In this document: positions 9,132 to 18,746 of the stretch, one piece after another | How positions within the stretch are numbered: the first letter of the stretch is position 1 | Layout of the letters: each line of letters begins with the position of its first letter | Assembly (NCBI GenBank): GCA_947489445.1 | Contig: CANLDN010000009.1 | Coordinates: 1-64,000, forward strand | DNA from: an uncultured Paracoccaceae bacterium | GTDB lineage: Bacteria > Pseudomonadota > Alphaproteobacteria > Rhodobacterales > Rhodobacteraceae | Length of the DNA: 64,000 nt | Direction of reading: 5' to 3' | The notes under the pieces: generated by a model | The model's database searches: none | What the model was told of the DNA's origin: nothing | The model's input: only the letters and a program-made list of their open reading frames with translations | Translations under genes and position numbers: made by a program

Positions 9132-10424
9132 CTACTCACTGACGGCAGATACACCCGGCAACAAGATATCCTCCAACGCCCCCGCCATCACCTGCGCGCT
9201 GTCGATCATGTCGTCCACCCCGACATATTCGTTCGGTTTATGCGCCAGTTCCAAGATGCCCGGACCATATGCGATGCAGTTCTTCAGCTTGCCAATCCGG
9301 TCGATGTGTTTTTGGTCGTAGGTGCCGGGGGAGGCGACGAACTCGGCCGGTTTGCCCAGCACTTTTTCGATTTGGGCGGCGATCACTTGAACGACAGGCG
9401 CGTTTTGGTCGGTCATGCTGGGCAGGACGACGTTAATCTCGCGTAGGTCGTAGTCGAATTTGTCCCGGTTTGTTTTCAGGCCTTCGAGTAGGGCGGTGAC
9501 TTCGTCGCGGACGTCTTCGATGTTTTCTTCGACTAGAAACCGCCGGTCTATGACGATTCGGCAGCTATCAGGGACGCAATGCGCAGGCAGCCCGGTGTAG
9601 TCGTCAGGCTGTTCAGGTTGGCCGCCGTGGATGGAGTTGATGTTCATCGTCGATGATCGCGCGCCTTCCGGCACCACGGGCATGTCCGTCGTGCGCGCGG
9701 CCATCGCGGGGTAGAGCTTGTCTTCGAATTCGGTCAGGACGGCTCCCATATGCCGGACCGCGCAATCGCCCAGAAACGGCATGGAGCCATGGGCGATTTC
9801 GCCAAAGGTCTCGATCTCTGCCCACCAGCCGCCGCGATGGCCAAGGCAGACGCGGTCTTTGTTCAGGGGCTCGGGTATGATGACATGTTGAACCCGCGTG
9901 GGGTCGAAGTACCCCTGTTCGGCGAGGTAGGCGACACCGCCATAGCCGCCGGATTCTTCGTCGGCTGTGCCAGAGATTTCGATGGCGCCAGCAAAGTCGG
10001 GATGGGTGGCAATGAAGGCCTCTGCCGCAATGATTGATGCGGCCAATCCACCTTTCATGTCGCAAGCGCCGCGCCCGTAGATTTTGCCGTCAATCAGGTC
10101 GCCCCCGAACGGGTCTTTGGTCCAGCCTTTGCCGACTTCGACCACGTCGATATGGCTGTTGAAATGGACACAATCACCCGCGCCCGCACCTTCGCGCCGG
10201 GCCACGATGTTCCATCGTGGGTACTTATCGCTGTCGCCGGGGGTGCCGTGGGCGCGGATCAGCTCGGTTTGGAAACGACTGCCGCGCAACCGCGTGTCCA
10301 GGTATTCACAAATCTCGCGGTAGTTGTCGCCGGGCGGGTTCAGCGTGGGAATGCGGATCAGGTCCTGTGTCAGCGCGATCAGGTCGTCGCGCCGGTCGAC
10401 AATGGCTTGGGTCAGGGTGTTCAT
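9132..10424 (-). CDS. M20 family metallohydrolase (ArgE/DapE type)
   Basis: Predicted zinc-dependent amidohydrolase of the acetylornithine deacetylase / succinyl-diaminopimelate desuccinylase family, cytosolic, 430 residues. The metal-binding motifs are visible: HFNSHIDVV, GRGACDMKGG, TADEESGG and a late LAHKPNEY histidine. The body reads as an M20 catalytic domain with an inserted dimerisation domain. Start: the frame stays open to 10550, but that would overlap the upstream glycosyltransferase. ATG 10424 (MNTLTQAIVDRRDDL) has AGGA nearby, and ATG 10448 is a close alternative that would sit 17 nt after the upstream stop. Substrate cannot be told from sequence. dapD lies elsewhere in this window, but a dedicated DapE or ArgE role is not implied. 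Confidence 0.85.
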   Translation of the reverse strand: MNTLTQAIVDRRDDLIALTQDLIRIPTLNPPGDNYREICEYLDTRLRGSRFQTELIRAHGTPGDSDKYPRWNIVARREGAGAGDCVHFNSHIDVVEVGKGWTKDPFGGDLIDGKIYGRGACDMKGGLAASIIAAEAFIATHPDFAGAIEISGTADEESGGYGGVAYLAEQGYFDPTRVQHVIIPEPLNKDRVCLGHRGGWWAEIETFGEIAHGSMPFLGDCAVRHMGAVLTEFEDKLYPAMAARTTDMPVVPEGARSSTMNINSIHGGQPEQPDDYTGLPAHCVPDSCRIVIDRRFLVEENIEDVRDEVTALLEGLKTNRDKFDYDLREINVVLPSMTDQNAPVVQVIAAQIEKVLGKPAEFVASPGTYDQKHIDRIGKLKNCIAYGPGILELAHKPNEYVGVDDMIDSAQVMAGALEDILLPGVSAVSE

Positions 10425-10465
10425 GTCCTGACTATCTGCCAAGGCCATGCCTGTCGCAATAGCGT

Positions 10466-11623
10466 CTATTTTGAATCGGGCCTGATCTGCTGTTGCAGCA
10501 TTGATGACAAGAACCCGGTTGTAATCATCTGCACGCCCAGCGATGCGCAAACGACGGCCAGGGTCGTAGGCCGGACAATGCTGGCGGCATCAAGGTCGCC
10601 AAAGCCGGTTGCCCCCCAGCTAAAGACACCAGACAACGTGGCGATAAGGGCGATCAGTAGCAGCACGCCGCCACCAATACATGCATTGTCGACCGTGATC
10701 TTTGATCGTAGCCGTTCAAACCGGGTCGACGAGGGCAGCAAATTGAACCTGACCGCAAAGATACGCGACAGGACGTAGAAACAGACCATCTGAAAGCCGG
10801 TCAATAGCAACGCACCGGACAGGATCATGGTGGCCACGTCAAAAGTTACACCGCCGATGACCACCGGACCCAGCATCAAGGCGAGAAAGCTGACGAGACC
10901 GACCCAGAACATGACCAGCCCCGGATAGTAGAAAAGCCAATAAGGCGCGAATGTCAGTAGCAATTTCAGGTGCAGCCATCCATCCCGCCAACTGCGCAGG
11001 TGTGGCGGGCGGGACCGGCCGTCGGGTTTAAGTGTCGTTGGGACCTCGCGAATGTCTAATCCGAACAGCGTGGCGCGGATCACCATTTCGGACGCGAATT
11101 CCATGCCCGGGGTGTTCAGGTGCAGCCCAAGGATGGCCTCGCGCGAGAACCCGCGCAGCCCGCAGTGAAAGTCACCAACAGGCGTGTGGTAAAAGACGCG
11201 CCCGACCGTCGAAAGCACCGGGTTCCCAAGATAGCGGTGCAGCGGCGGCATGGCGTTTTTTTCGATACCACCCTTGAAACGGTTACCCATGACCAGGTCT
11301 GCGCCATCGCGCAATTGTTCGACAAACGGATCAAGGTTTGAGAAATCGTAAGAATCGTCGCTGTCGCCCATGATCACGTAGCGGCCCTTTGCGGCGTCAA
11401 TGCCCGCGCCAAGGGCTGCCCCGTAGCCTTTGACCGGCACGTCAACGACCCGCGCGCCCAACCGCTTGGCAATGTCCTGACTGCCATCGGTCGATCCGTT
11501 ATCGGCAATCAGCACTTCGCCGTCCACACCGGACCGCTTGAGATAGTCGAGCGCCTTGACGATACAGGTTTCAAGCGTCTCAGCCTCGTTCAGGCAAGGC
11601 ATCAAAATGGTCAGTTCGGTCAT
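10466..11623 (-). CDS. Family 2 glycosyltransferase with C-terminal membrane segments
   Basis: The N-terminal ~220 residues are a GT-A glycosyltransferase: TILMPCLNEAETL at the start, VLIADNGSTDGS, and MGDSDDSYDF as the metal-binding DxD region. It most resembles dolichol-/polyprenol-phosphate mannosyl- or glucosyltransferases. The C-terminal ~160 residues contain about four hydrophobic segments, so the enzyme should sit in the inner membrane and make a polyprenyl-phosphate sugar donor. The GT-C enzyme and GtrA encoded divergently next door would use and flip such a donor. The M20 gene lies just downstream on the same strand. The sugar is unknown. Confidence 0.88.
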   Translation of the reverse strand: MTELTILMPCLNEAETLETCIVKALDYLKRSGVDGEVLIADNGSTDGSQDIAKRLGARVVDVPVKGYGAALGAGIDAAKGRYVIMGDSDDSYDFSNLDPFVEQLRDGADLVMGNRFKGGIEKNAMPPLHRYLGNPVLSTVGRVFYHTPVGDFHCGLRGFSREAILGLHLNTPGMEFASEMVIRATLFGLDIREVPTTLKPDGRSRPPHLRSWRDGWLHLKLLLTFAPYWLFYYPGLVMFWVGLVSFLALMLGPVVIGGVTFDVATMILSGALLLTGFQMVCFYVLSRIFAVRFNLLPSSTRFERLRSKITVDNACIGGGVLLLIALIATLSGVFSWGATGFGDLDAASIVRPTTLAVVCASLGVQMITTGFLSSMLQQQIRPDSK

Positions 11624-11826
11624 GAAAGCAGGCTCTTTTTGAGTTTCAGCGACGCTGTTAGAGGCCGATTGGGGCGTAATTCAGGCCCAGTTAAGGTGCG
11701 GATAGGCCATGTCGTGGCCTTTGCGCAACAGCTTTACGTATCGACCGAAGCAACTATTTGTCGGCGTGTTGCCATATACCCGCGCATGCTAAGCGTCTCG
11801 CGTCCTAGTTGAGGTTTCCATTCCCG

Positions 11827-13614
11827 ATGAACAGTTCCCCCGTTTTTCGCTTTGCGCGTACGCGCCCGCTGTCAGTTGTCATGTTGCTGGCGCTGCTTGT
11901 GGTCCTGGGTGATGCGGTTTTTTCCGGCATGGGGATGCATGCCAATTTCGGAACGATGGGTAACGATGATATCATGCGCCTGACGCTGGTGCGCGATTGG
12001 CTGGCCGGTCAGGACTGGTACGACATGACCCAGTACCGCCTGTTACCTCCCGAGGGCGTATCGTTCCATTGGTCGCGCTTTATCGATGTTGGCATTGCTG
12101 CGATCATTCTGCCCTTGTCGCTGATTTTCCAGATGGATACGGCCGAACAGATCGCGGTCACGATCTGGCCCACGCTGATCATGATCATTCATCTAAGCGT
12201 TGTCGCGTTTGGCGCCAAACGCTTGTTTGGCACAACGGCGGCCTGTTTTTCGGTGATTTGTATGGTGATCTGGCCCGTGACGGGTGATCTGCATTCGGGC
12301 GCGGGCAATCTTGATCATCACAACGTCCAGATGCTGATGATGACATTAATGGCATTGGCGGCAGTCTGGCCTGACCGCCCCGTTGCGGCAGGCATGGTCG
12401 GCGGCCTGGCGGGGGCGTTTTCGTTGGCAATTGGACTGGAAAGCCTGCCCTTTGTGGTGGCTGTCGGTACAGTAATCCTGCTGCGCACCGTCATAGTCGC
12501 CACCTCTGCGTTGCACCGGCTTTTGGTCGCATTCTGTGCCGCGTTGGGGTTGGGCAGCGTTCTGTTTTGGTTGGGTCAAACGCCGCCGGACATTCGTTTT
12601 GATACATTGTGCGACCAACTTGGCCTGCCAACGCTTAGTCTGGTTGGGATCGCAGCTGGTGCATGTATTGTGCCGTTGGCTATTGGACGCCTGCGCGCCC
12701 GACCAATGTTGTATTTGTTTGCGGTCATCGCTTTAACCGGCGTGGGCCTTGCGGAAGGCTGGCCGCGCATGTCGGTCTGTCTTGATGGACCGTATGGCAA
12801 CCTGCCGCCGAGCCTGCAGGATTTTATCGACAACCGAATTTCTGAGGCCGAACCCGGCTGGGACTACGCCCGAAGCCGTCCGGAGGCGTTCATGATTTTC
12901 ACCTTGCCGGTTTTTGCGGCGATGGCTTTGGGTGCCGGGCTATGGATGGCAGACCGAAGGAGGGCGGATCAACCGGCGTTTCGTACGCAGGCGCTCGCCG
13001 GGTTGCTGGTGTTATGTCTCATCGGGATTGCCATGATTTTCGTGCAGATGCGCGCCGTGATCATCGCTGGTTCAGTGGTCCCGTTGATTGGTGGCTATGT
13101 TGTCGCGCATTTCTTTGATGCCTATCTGAAAAACCGCGAACCGGTACGTGGATTGGTGATGATCATTGTCGGGATTGTGATCATTTCGCCAGCGACCGTT
13201 GCGCAGGCCGTGCAGCCCGTTTTGCCAAAAAGCGCCGGTTCTGCCATTGCGGCATCGTCCCAATGCCGCGAATACGGGTCGCTTATTGCCCTGAATGAGG
13301 TCCCTCCGGGCAAAATCCTGAATTACGTGAGTTTTGGGCCATCATTGCTTTGGGCGACCCATCATGACGTTCTGTCCGCAGGATATCACCGTAGCGCAGA
13401 AACGCTGGCCAACAGCATTATCCCCTATCAGTTGGATGAACCGGCGTTGCGCGATTTTATTCTCGCATCAGGTGCTACGCATTTTCTGCTGTGTCAGGGG
13501 CAAGTGTATGATGGCGCGTTTGCAACATCGCTGGCCAATGGAACAGAGGTCGACTGGTTGCGCCGTGTGCCGGTGTCAAATGACGAACAGATTCTGCTTG
13601 AGGTTCTGCCCTGA
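11827..13614 (+). CDS. GT-C type integral membrane glycosyltransferase (predicted)
   Basis: A 595-residue polytopic protein with about ten or more hydrophobic segments. The N-terminal periplasmic loop after the first segment has an acidic pair (GNDDIMRL) and a HWSR..D motif. A GNLDHHNVQ motif follows in the second loop. This arrangement matches GT-C enzymes such as oligosaccharyltransferase-like proteins that use lipid-linked sugars at the periplasmic face. The C-terminal ~130 residues are soluble. Start: ATG 11827 has GAGG at 11811-11814; an in-frame TTG at 11809 lacks a ribosome site. Its stop overlaps the GtrA start by one base (TGATG), so the two are translationally coupled. Acceptor unknown; family assignment is by fold-level motifs only. 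Confidence 0.7.
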   Translation: MNSSPVFRFARTRPLSVVMLLALLVVLGDAVFSGMGMHANFGTMGNDDIMRLTLVRDWLAGQDWYDMTQYRLLPPEGVSFHWSRFIDVGIAAIILPLSLIFQMDTAEQIAVTIWPTLIMIIHLSVVAFGAKRLFGTTAACFSVICMVIWPVTGDLHSGAGNLDHHNVQMLMMTLMALAAVWPDRPVAAGMVGGLAGAFSLAIGLESLPFVVAVGTVILLRTVIVATSALHRLLVAFCAALGLGSVLFWLGQTPPDIRFDTLCDQLGLPTLSLVGIAAGACIVPLAIGRLRARPMLYLFAVIALTGVGLAEGWPRMSVCLDGPYGNLPPSLQDFIDNRISEAEPGWDYARSRPEAFMIFTLPVFAAMALGAGLWMADRRRADQPAFRTQALAGLLVLCLIGIAMIFVQMRAVIIAGSVVPLIGGYVVAHFFDAYLKNREPVRGLVMIIVGIVIISPATVAQAVQPVLPKSAGSAIAASSQCREYGSLIALNEVPPGKILNYVSFGPSLLWATHHDVLSAGYHRSAETLANSIIPYQLDEPALRDFILASGATHFLLCQGQVYDGAFATSLANGTEVDWLRRVPVSNDEQILLEVLP

Positions 13615-14000
13615 TGGGGTCTTTGATCCGGTTCCTGGCGGTGGGCGGTAGTTTCAGCCTGACCTATGCCGTTGTGACCGCGGGGTTGATCCGCTTCGCC
13701 AGCACCCCGCCGCTGGCAACCAGTGTGATCGTGTATCTGTTGTGCATTCCAGCCGCATTTTGGGCACAACGGACCATAGCGTTTCGCGCGGATGAAAAGA
13801 GCGTGTCAGCGATGCTTATTTATGCAGGCACGCAGATTGCCAGTCTTGCTGTTGTATCGTTGATCACCACTCGGTTTGTGACAAGGCACTTTGTCACAGA
13901 TAGCCTGCTTTTTCTGGGTACCGCGGGTGTTGCGGCTGTCGCCAGTTACCTGATTTGTCGCTTCATTATCTTCAGGTCTGCGGGATCATCCGCCCGATAA
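13614..14000 (+). CDS. GtrA family membrane protein
   Basis: A 128-residue protein with four hydrophobic segments, starting LIRFLAVGGSFSLTYAV and ending with CRFIIFRS, the usual GtrA beginning and end. GtrA proteins are proposed flippases for polyprenyl-phosphate sugars. It is coupled to the GT-C gene by a TGATG overlap, and a GT2 donor synthase is encoded divergently, so the three could form one surface-glycan pathway. Its last 29 bases overlap the convergent methyltransferase gene. Confidence 0.88.
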   Translation: MGSLIRFLAVGGSFSLTYAVVTAGLIRFASTPPLATSVIVYLLCIPAAFWAQRTIAFRADEKSVSAMLIYAGTQIASLAVVSLITTRFVTRHFVTDSLLFLGTAGVAAVASYLICRFIIFRSAGSSAR

Positions 14001-14583
14001 AGTGCAGCTTGCGCCCGAACACCATATTGGCTGGAAAGGGATAAAGCGGGATTTTGGTAATAAATTTATCTGTCGTCAGGCCCGCATCTGCGAACCATCG
14101 GTCCCAGTCACGGCGCGGCGCATAATTGTATGGCAGGACAACACCGTGCGGCGCGTTGCCAACCCAATCCATCAGGCGCAGGGTCATATGGTCGAATTTG
14201 TTTTCGCTCAGGTGATCCTTGATAATCACCGCCTTGCGCGCCACGCGCGCCGCTTCGCTGATCAGAACGGATGGGTCATCGGTGTGGTGCAGCACGTCAA
14301 CGAAGGTGACCACATCGATGCTGTTATCCTCCATCGGGATTGTTGTTCCGTCGAAAAGCGTGACCGGGATATGCGTTGTTTCGCGCAGCATGATGTCGAT
14401 GCCTTGCACATTGGTGCCTGACTGCATTTCGCCGATCATTTTGGCAATCTGCCCGTCACCTGTGCCAACATCCAGCATGGTCGCGTCGGGCGGCAGCAAC
14501 GCACCGATTTGTTCGACGAGCACACGCACCCGCCGGTTGAACACCAGTTTTTCATGCGCTTGGCCCAAAGACTTTTTCAGCAT
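13972..14583 (-). CDS. Class I SAM-dependent methyltransferase
   Basis: A 203-residue Rossmann methyltransferase. Motif I is MLDVGTGDGQIAKM, then GIDIM for motif II, DNSIDVVTFVDVLHH for motif IV, and a post-core IIKDHLSEN segment. It resembles methyltransferase_11 proteins. ATG 14583 (MLKKSLGQAHEKL) is chosen because the longer frame to 14703 begins with sequence that is not family-like. It lies tail-to-tail with GtrA and overlaps it by 29 nt. Its substrate may be the glycan or lipid carrier made by the neighbours, but this is inference from position only. Confidence 0.8.
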   Translation of the reverse strand: MLKKSLGQAHEKLVFNRRVRVLVEQIGALLPPDATMLDVGTGDGQIAKMIGEMQSGTNVQGIDIMLRETTHIPVTLFDGTTIPMEDNSIDVVTFVDVLHHTDDPSVLISEAARVARKAVIIKDHLSENKFDHMTLRLMDWVGNAPHGVVLPYNYAPRRDWDRWFADAGLTTDKFITKIPLYPFPANMVFGRKLHFIGRMIPQT

Positions 14584-14942
14584 ACTTGTTTTTCCGATCT
14601 TAGCGTCGCGGCGGACATTGGGCGAAGTCGTATGGAACGTAAAGCGCCCCGCCATGTTTTTCGATTTGCGTGATGCTGAAAACCCATTGCTTTTTAGTGG
14701 CATTGTCCGCTTATTTTTGGGGCGATTTGATGGCGGTCGTCATACCTTTGGGTGCTGCCCCCACGGCTAAACCCGCCAGATGTTCGGTCGGATCGTGCTG
14801 CTAGTCGTTGGTCGCCGTAGTGGAATAGTTTCGCCGGCCGGTGGACCATGATGTGACGGCGGTTGTGGTTGGCGGCCGGTCGTTGTTCAGTTGGTCGCAA
14901 ACTGTGCGCGGCGTATCGCATAACGATATCACGGAGGCATTC
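14584..14942. other. Divergent intergenic region
   Basis: About 360 nt between the methyltransferase and the nuclease-fusion gene, which point away from each other. Both promoters must lie here, but I see no convincing -35/-10 pair, hairpin or RNA gene. The one clear signal is the GGAGG at 14933-14937 that fixes the nuclease start at 14943. Confidence 0.5.
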
Positions 14943-16817
14943 ATGCCAGATCAGCGCGTCATTGACTACTTGAACCAAATGCGTGCCAAGGGTGAGTTGA
15001 ACAATGTCGCCGCACTTTTGGACCAACCCGCACCTGTGCTGGATGAGTTGGGTATTCCGGTGGGTGGCCTGCGCGCGGCGTTGGATGGCCACTTCGATGT
15101 GGGGTTATCACTGGCTCAGGTTGAGGCAGGGTTTCGCGCTTTACACCGCCCTCCGTTGATCGTGCAGGACGGGCACGTTCCGGACAAAGCCTGTCTTGCG
15201 GGTATATTTGACGCAGATATCAAGGATCAGGTTACTGCTATTGAGCCCTTTCTTGGTGCGATCGGCCGGGTCACATTTCGAAACCATGCCCGCAATTGGG
15301 GCGGTGCCGGGTGGGTGATTGCGGTCGATGGGCCAGACTATCTGGTCATGACAAGCCGCAGTGTCGCCCTTCAGGTCGCAAAGCGCGTTGCTGGTGGGCA
15401 AGGTGTGTTTTTGTTTGCTCCATCGGGTGGTCGCTTTGGGGCTGCTATGGATTTTTCCGACGGCGCCGATGATCAGGTCGTTTGCGATATGAAACGGTTT
15501 GCCTTCATTGCTGATGACCCTGCGGTTGATGTCGCCATTGCCCGTGTCAGGGCTGATGACGGCGCGGCGATTGACCAGCTGCCCGTGGCGCCGACATCGG
15601 GCCAAGACCAAGAGCGTGTGGCGCTTGTCGGCTATCCCGCTATCGACGATTTTGTTGATGACCCTACCGGGCCGCAAGCGGGTTTTCGGGTGCTGCGCCG
15701 AGTAAAACGGTTTAGTCCCGGTGTTCTGCGCATTTCAGCCGGGTCAGATCCGACCCATGACTGTACGGTTCTGGGCGGGATGATCGGGGCGCCGTTGATC
15801 AGTCTGGATTGTGGGGTTGTGATTGGGTTGCAAGGGGTTCGCGGGATTGTTCCTGTTGAAACCCTCAAGACCCTGCTGGATCAAACCGTGTCTATCACGT
15901 CATTTGCTACCGCCGCGGAGTTGTCGGAGGATCAAGGCCATGACGCGAAACGTTTTGCCGGTCGGGATGGCTATGATCCGCAGTTTTTGGGGCAAGTCGC
16001 GGTGCCATTGCCCACCGTCCCCACCGCCCTTGATCTGGCCCGTCCGCCGGATGCCACAAAAGATCGCCCGCACGAGCTGCGCTATCAGCATTTCGGGGTG
16101 CTTTTCAGCCTGGCCCAAAAAAGCCCGGTGATTGCCGCGCTGAATATTGATGGCGCGCAGACCCGCCGGATCAAACGCGGCAATAGGCGCTGGCGCAAGG
16201 ATTTGCGCGTGCCCGCCGATATGCAGTTGGGACGTGCCGCTTACGCCGATCCTGACATTGATCGCGGTCATATGGTGCGACGTGCGGCGACCAATTGGGG
16301 CCCTGATGCCGAAACGGCGCGGCGCGCCAACGCAGATACCTTTCACTATACGGTGGCCAGCCCCCAACATCGGGGGCTGAACCAGAACCCGCGCACGTGG
16401 CTGGGTTTGGAAGATTACATCATGGACAATGTGCGCACATTTGGCTTTCGGGCCAATGTGTTTACCGGGCCTGTCTTTTCAGATGATGATCCGCCCTTGG
16501 CGGGCACTGACGCGACCATTCCGCTGAATTACTTCAAAGTGGTCAGCATGTTGGCCGAAGATGAGGAGGGCACGCCCCAGCTTCATGTGACGGCCTATGT
16601 TTTAAGCCAGGGGCCATTGGTGCAGGCCATGTTGCAGGACATGCCCAGCGGCGGCTTTGTTTTTGGCGAATTCCGGACCTTTCAAGTACGCATCCGCGAT
16701 CTGGAACAGATGAGCGGTTATGATTTCGGCCCCTTGCGCGACGCAGACCCGTTGGAACGGCCCGATACAGTGTTGCGATTGCAGCCGATTGAGCAGTTCA
16801 CGCAGATACAGCTTTGA
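14943..16817 (+). CDS. DNA/RNA non-specific nuclease fused to a degenerate trypsin-like domain
   Basis: A 624-residue protein; ATG 14943 has GGAGG five bases upstream. The C-terminal ~250 residues match the NUC endonuclease family: the catalytic DRGH with His443, followed by VRRAATNWG, then VASPQHRGLNQN, W and LE that form the Asn/metal site. The central part (about residues 90-310) looks like a trypsin-fold protease. The aspartate of the triad is kept (DVAIARV, Asp196), but the histidine site reads VMTSRSVA (about 136-143) and the serine site reads GGMIGAPLI with Ile281. The protease fold is therefore probably inactive and may bind a partner. The ~80-residue N-terminal part is helical and resembles an effector-associated adaptor. 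No signal peptide is seen. This kind of fusion suggests a defence or effector role, which is inference. Confidence 0.8.
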   Translation: MPDQRVIDYLNQMRAKGELNNVAALLDQPAPVLDELGIPVGGLRAALDGHFDVGLSLAQVEAGFRALHRPPLIVQDGHVPDKACLAGIFDADIKDQVTAIEPFLGAIGRVTFRNHARNWGGAGWVIAVDGPDYLVMTSRSVALQVAKRVAGGQGVFLFAPSGGRFGAAMDFSDGADDQVVCDMKRFAFIADDPAVDVAIARVRADDGAAIDQLPVAPTSGQDQERVALVGYPAIDDFVDDPTGPQAGFRVLRRVKRFSPGVLRISAGSDPTHDCTVLGGMIGAPLISLDCGVVIGLQGVRGIVPVETLKTLLDQTVSITSFATAAELSEDQGHDAKRFAGRDGYDPQFLGQVAVPLPTVPTALDLARPPDATKDRPHELRYQHFGVLFSLAQKSPVIAALNIDGAQTRRIKRGNRRWRKDLRVPADMQLGRAAYADPDIDRGHMVRRAATNWGPDAETARRANADTFHYTVASPQHRGLNQNPRTWLGLEDYIMDNVRTFGFRANVFTGPVFSDDDPPLAGTDATIPLNYFKVVSMLAEDEEGTPQLHVTAYVLSQGPLVQAMLQDMPSGGFVFGEFRTFQVRIRDLEQMSGYDFGPLRDADPLERPDTVLRLQPIEQFTQIQL

Positions 16818-16920
16818 GCGCGATTGTGACAAGTCGCCGACCAATGCTCACTTTCGTGTCACCCAGATTGCTTCAATCGGTCGCATACGCCACAAGATGC
16901 GCAAACACTGGGCTGCCTTC

Positions 16921-17529
16921 ATGCTTGACCGTTATGCACGTCAATTGATCGACCCGCCGCTGAACCAGATTGGTCAGGGGTTGGCGGCGCGTGGGTTTAC
17001 GGCGGATGGTGTGACCTTGATTGGGTTGGCGCTTGGCCTCTTGGCCGCACTGATCATTGCGCTGGGCTGGCCTGCGCTGGCGTTGATTCCATTGCTGGCC
17101 AGCCGGATTGCCGACGGCCTGGACGGGGCTGTCGCACGCGCGACCCGCAAGACGGATTTTGGCGGATATCTGGATATTGCCGTGGATTTTCTGTTCTACG
17201 GCGCCATTCCGGCGGCCTTTGTGTTCCTTGATCCGGTTTCAAATGGGGCGGCGGGGGCGTTCTTGCTGACGTCGTTTTATTTCAATGGGACCAGTTTTCT
17301 GGGCTACGCTATTCTGGCCGAAAAACATGGCCATAAGACAGACGCGCAGGGGCAAAAGTCGCTTTACTATTCTAACGGTATTCTGGAAGGCACCGAAACC
17401 ATTGTGTTTTTCGTGATCCTGTGTCTGCTGCCACAGTATTTTGCACCGCTGGCCTGGGTTTTTGGCACCCTGTGCTTTGCCACCGCCACGCTGCGGATAT
17501 ATGCCGCCAAACAAATCTACACTGAGTAA
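16921..17529 (+). CDS. ynjF: CDP-alcohol phosphatidyltransferase family protein (YnjF-like)
   Basis: An integral membrane enzyme of about 202 residues with five or six hydrophobic segments. The diagnostic CDP-alcohol phosphotransferase motif is present as DGLDGAVAR...GGYLDIAVD, with all four metal-binding aspartates. It would transfer a phospho-alcohol from a CDP-lipid to an acceptor; the acceptor is unknown. The frame is open upstream to 16720. ATG 16921 (MLDRYARQLIDPPL) is chosen because family members start like this, while ATG 16897 is possible. The gene is followed 13 nt later by ynjB-, ynjC- and ynjD-like genes. In E. coli ynjF lies in the same neighbourhood, so the link is conserved over long distance. 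Confidence 0.85.
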   Translation: MLDRYARQLIDPPLNQIGQGLAARGFTADGVTLIGLALGLLAALIIALGWPALALIPLLASRIADGLDGAVARATRKTDFGGYLDIAVDFLFYGAIPAAFVFLDPVSNGAAGAFLLTSFYFNGTSFLGYAILAEKHGHKTDAQGQKSLYYSNGILEGTETIVFFVILCLLPQYFAPLAWVFGTLCFATATLRIYAAKQIYTE

Positions 17530-17542
17530 AAGGACCTTGTTT

Positions 17543-18742
17543 ATGAAACATCTTGCCGTTCTGGCCGCCTTGTTGGCCCCGGTTCCTGCCCTTGCCGATA
17601 TCGATCCTGCAAACTGGGATGCCGTCACAACCGAGGCGGAGGGCCAGACCGTCTATTGGAACGCATGGGGCGGATCGACGGCCACCAATGATTTCATCGC
17701 CTGGGTCGGTACACGGGTCGCCGAGGATTACGGCGTCACGTTGGAGCATGTGAAGCTGACCGATACTGCCGATGCTGTCACCCGCGTATTGTCTGAAAAG
17801 CAGGCCGGTGAAAACGATGATGGCGCTGTCGACATGATCTGGATTAACGGCGCGAATTTTGCCGCCATGAAAGAGGCTGATCTGCTATTCGGCCCCTATG
17901 CAGAGCAGTTGCCGAACTGGGCGTTTGTCGATGCCGAAGGCAAGACCGTGCAAACCGATTTCACAGTGCCGGTCGAAGGCTATGAAAGCCCATGGGCCAT
18001 GGCGCAGGTCGTTTTTGTTCATGACACAGCCGACATGCCGGACCGTTTGGGATCGATGCAGGCACTGTTGGAATGGACCCAGGCGAACCCTGGCCGCTTT
18101 AGCTATCCGCAGCCGCCCGATTTTCTGGGGACAACGTTCCTCAAGCAGGTTTTGGTTGATATTTTGCCCGATCCGACAGTGTTGGAGGCCGCCGCGACAG
18201 ATGAAACATATGATGACGTGACAGCACCGCTTTGGGCCTATCTGGATGCGCTGACCCCGAACCTGTGGCGCGAAGGCAAGGCCTATCCGGCCACCGGTAC
18301 GGCCATGTTCCCGTTGATCGCAGATGGTGAGATTGATTTATCGATCTCGTTCAGCCCCGGTGCGGCATCGACCGCCATTGCAAACAACGAATTGCCGCCA
18401 ACCGTACGCACATTTGTGTTGGATAAAGGGACCATCGGAAACGCTTCGTTTGTGGCGGTGCCTTACAATTCCGGTTCCAAGGCGGGTGCGATGGTGGTTG
18501 CCAATTTCCTGATGTCACCCGAGGCGCAAGCGCGGGCGCAAAACCCCGAAATTCTGGGTTACGGCACCGTTTTGAACATGGACGCGCTGTCAGCGGATGA
18601 TCGCGCCTTGTTTGATGCGCTGGAACTGGGTGTGGCGACACTGACCCCAGCGGAACTGGGCACGGTTCAGGCAGAACCGCACCCAAGCTGGATGACCCGC
18701 ATCGCCGATGACTGGATGACCCGCTACGGCGTGGCGCAGTAA
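17543..18742 (+). CDS. ynjB: ABC transporter substrate-binding protein (YnjB-like)
   Basis: A 399-residue periplasmic binding protein with a clear signal peptide (MKHLAVLAALLAPVPALA, cleavage after ALA). AAAGGA lies 9 nt before ATG 17543. The body contains the YnjB-type landmarks YWNAWGGS near the mature start, VDMIWINGANF, and FSPGAAS in the second lobe. Length fits E. coli YnjB. It feeds the double-size permease and the ATPase encoded directly downstream. The ligand of YnjBCD is not established; the fold is in the iron/thiamine/polyamine-type group. Confidence 0.88.
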   Translation: MKHLAVLAALLAPVPALADIDPANWDAVTTEAEGQTVYWNAWGGSTATNDFIAWVGTRVAEDYGVTLEHVKLTDTADAVTRVLSEKQAGENDDGAVDMIWINGANFAAMKEADLLFGPYAEQLPNWAFVDAEGKTVQTDFTVPVEGYESPWAMAQVVFVHDTADMPDRLGSMQALLEWTQANPGRFSYPQPPDFLGTTFLKQVLVDILPDPTVLEAAATDETYDDVTAPLWAYLDALTPNLWREGKAYPATGTAMFPLIADGEIDLSISFSPGAASTAIANNELPPTVRTFVLDKGTIGNASFVAVPYNSGSKAGAMVVANFLMSPEAQARAQNPEILGYGTVLNMDALSADDRALFDALELGVATLTPAELGTVQAEPHPSWMTRIADDWMTRYGVAQ

Positions 18743-18746
18743 TCTG

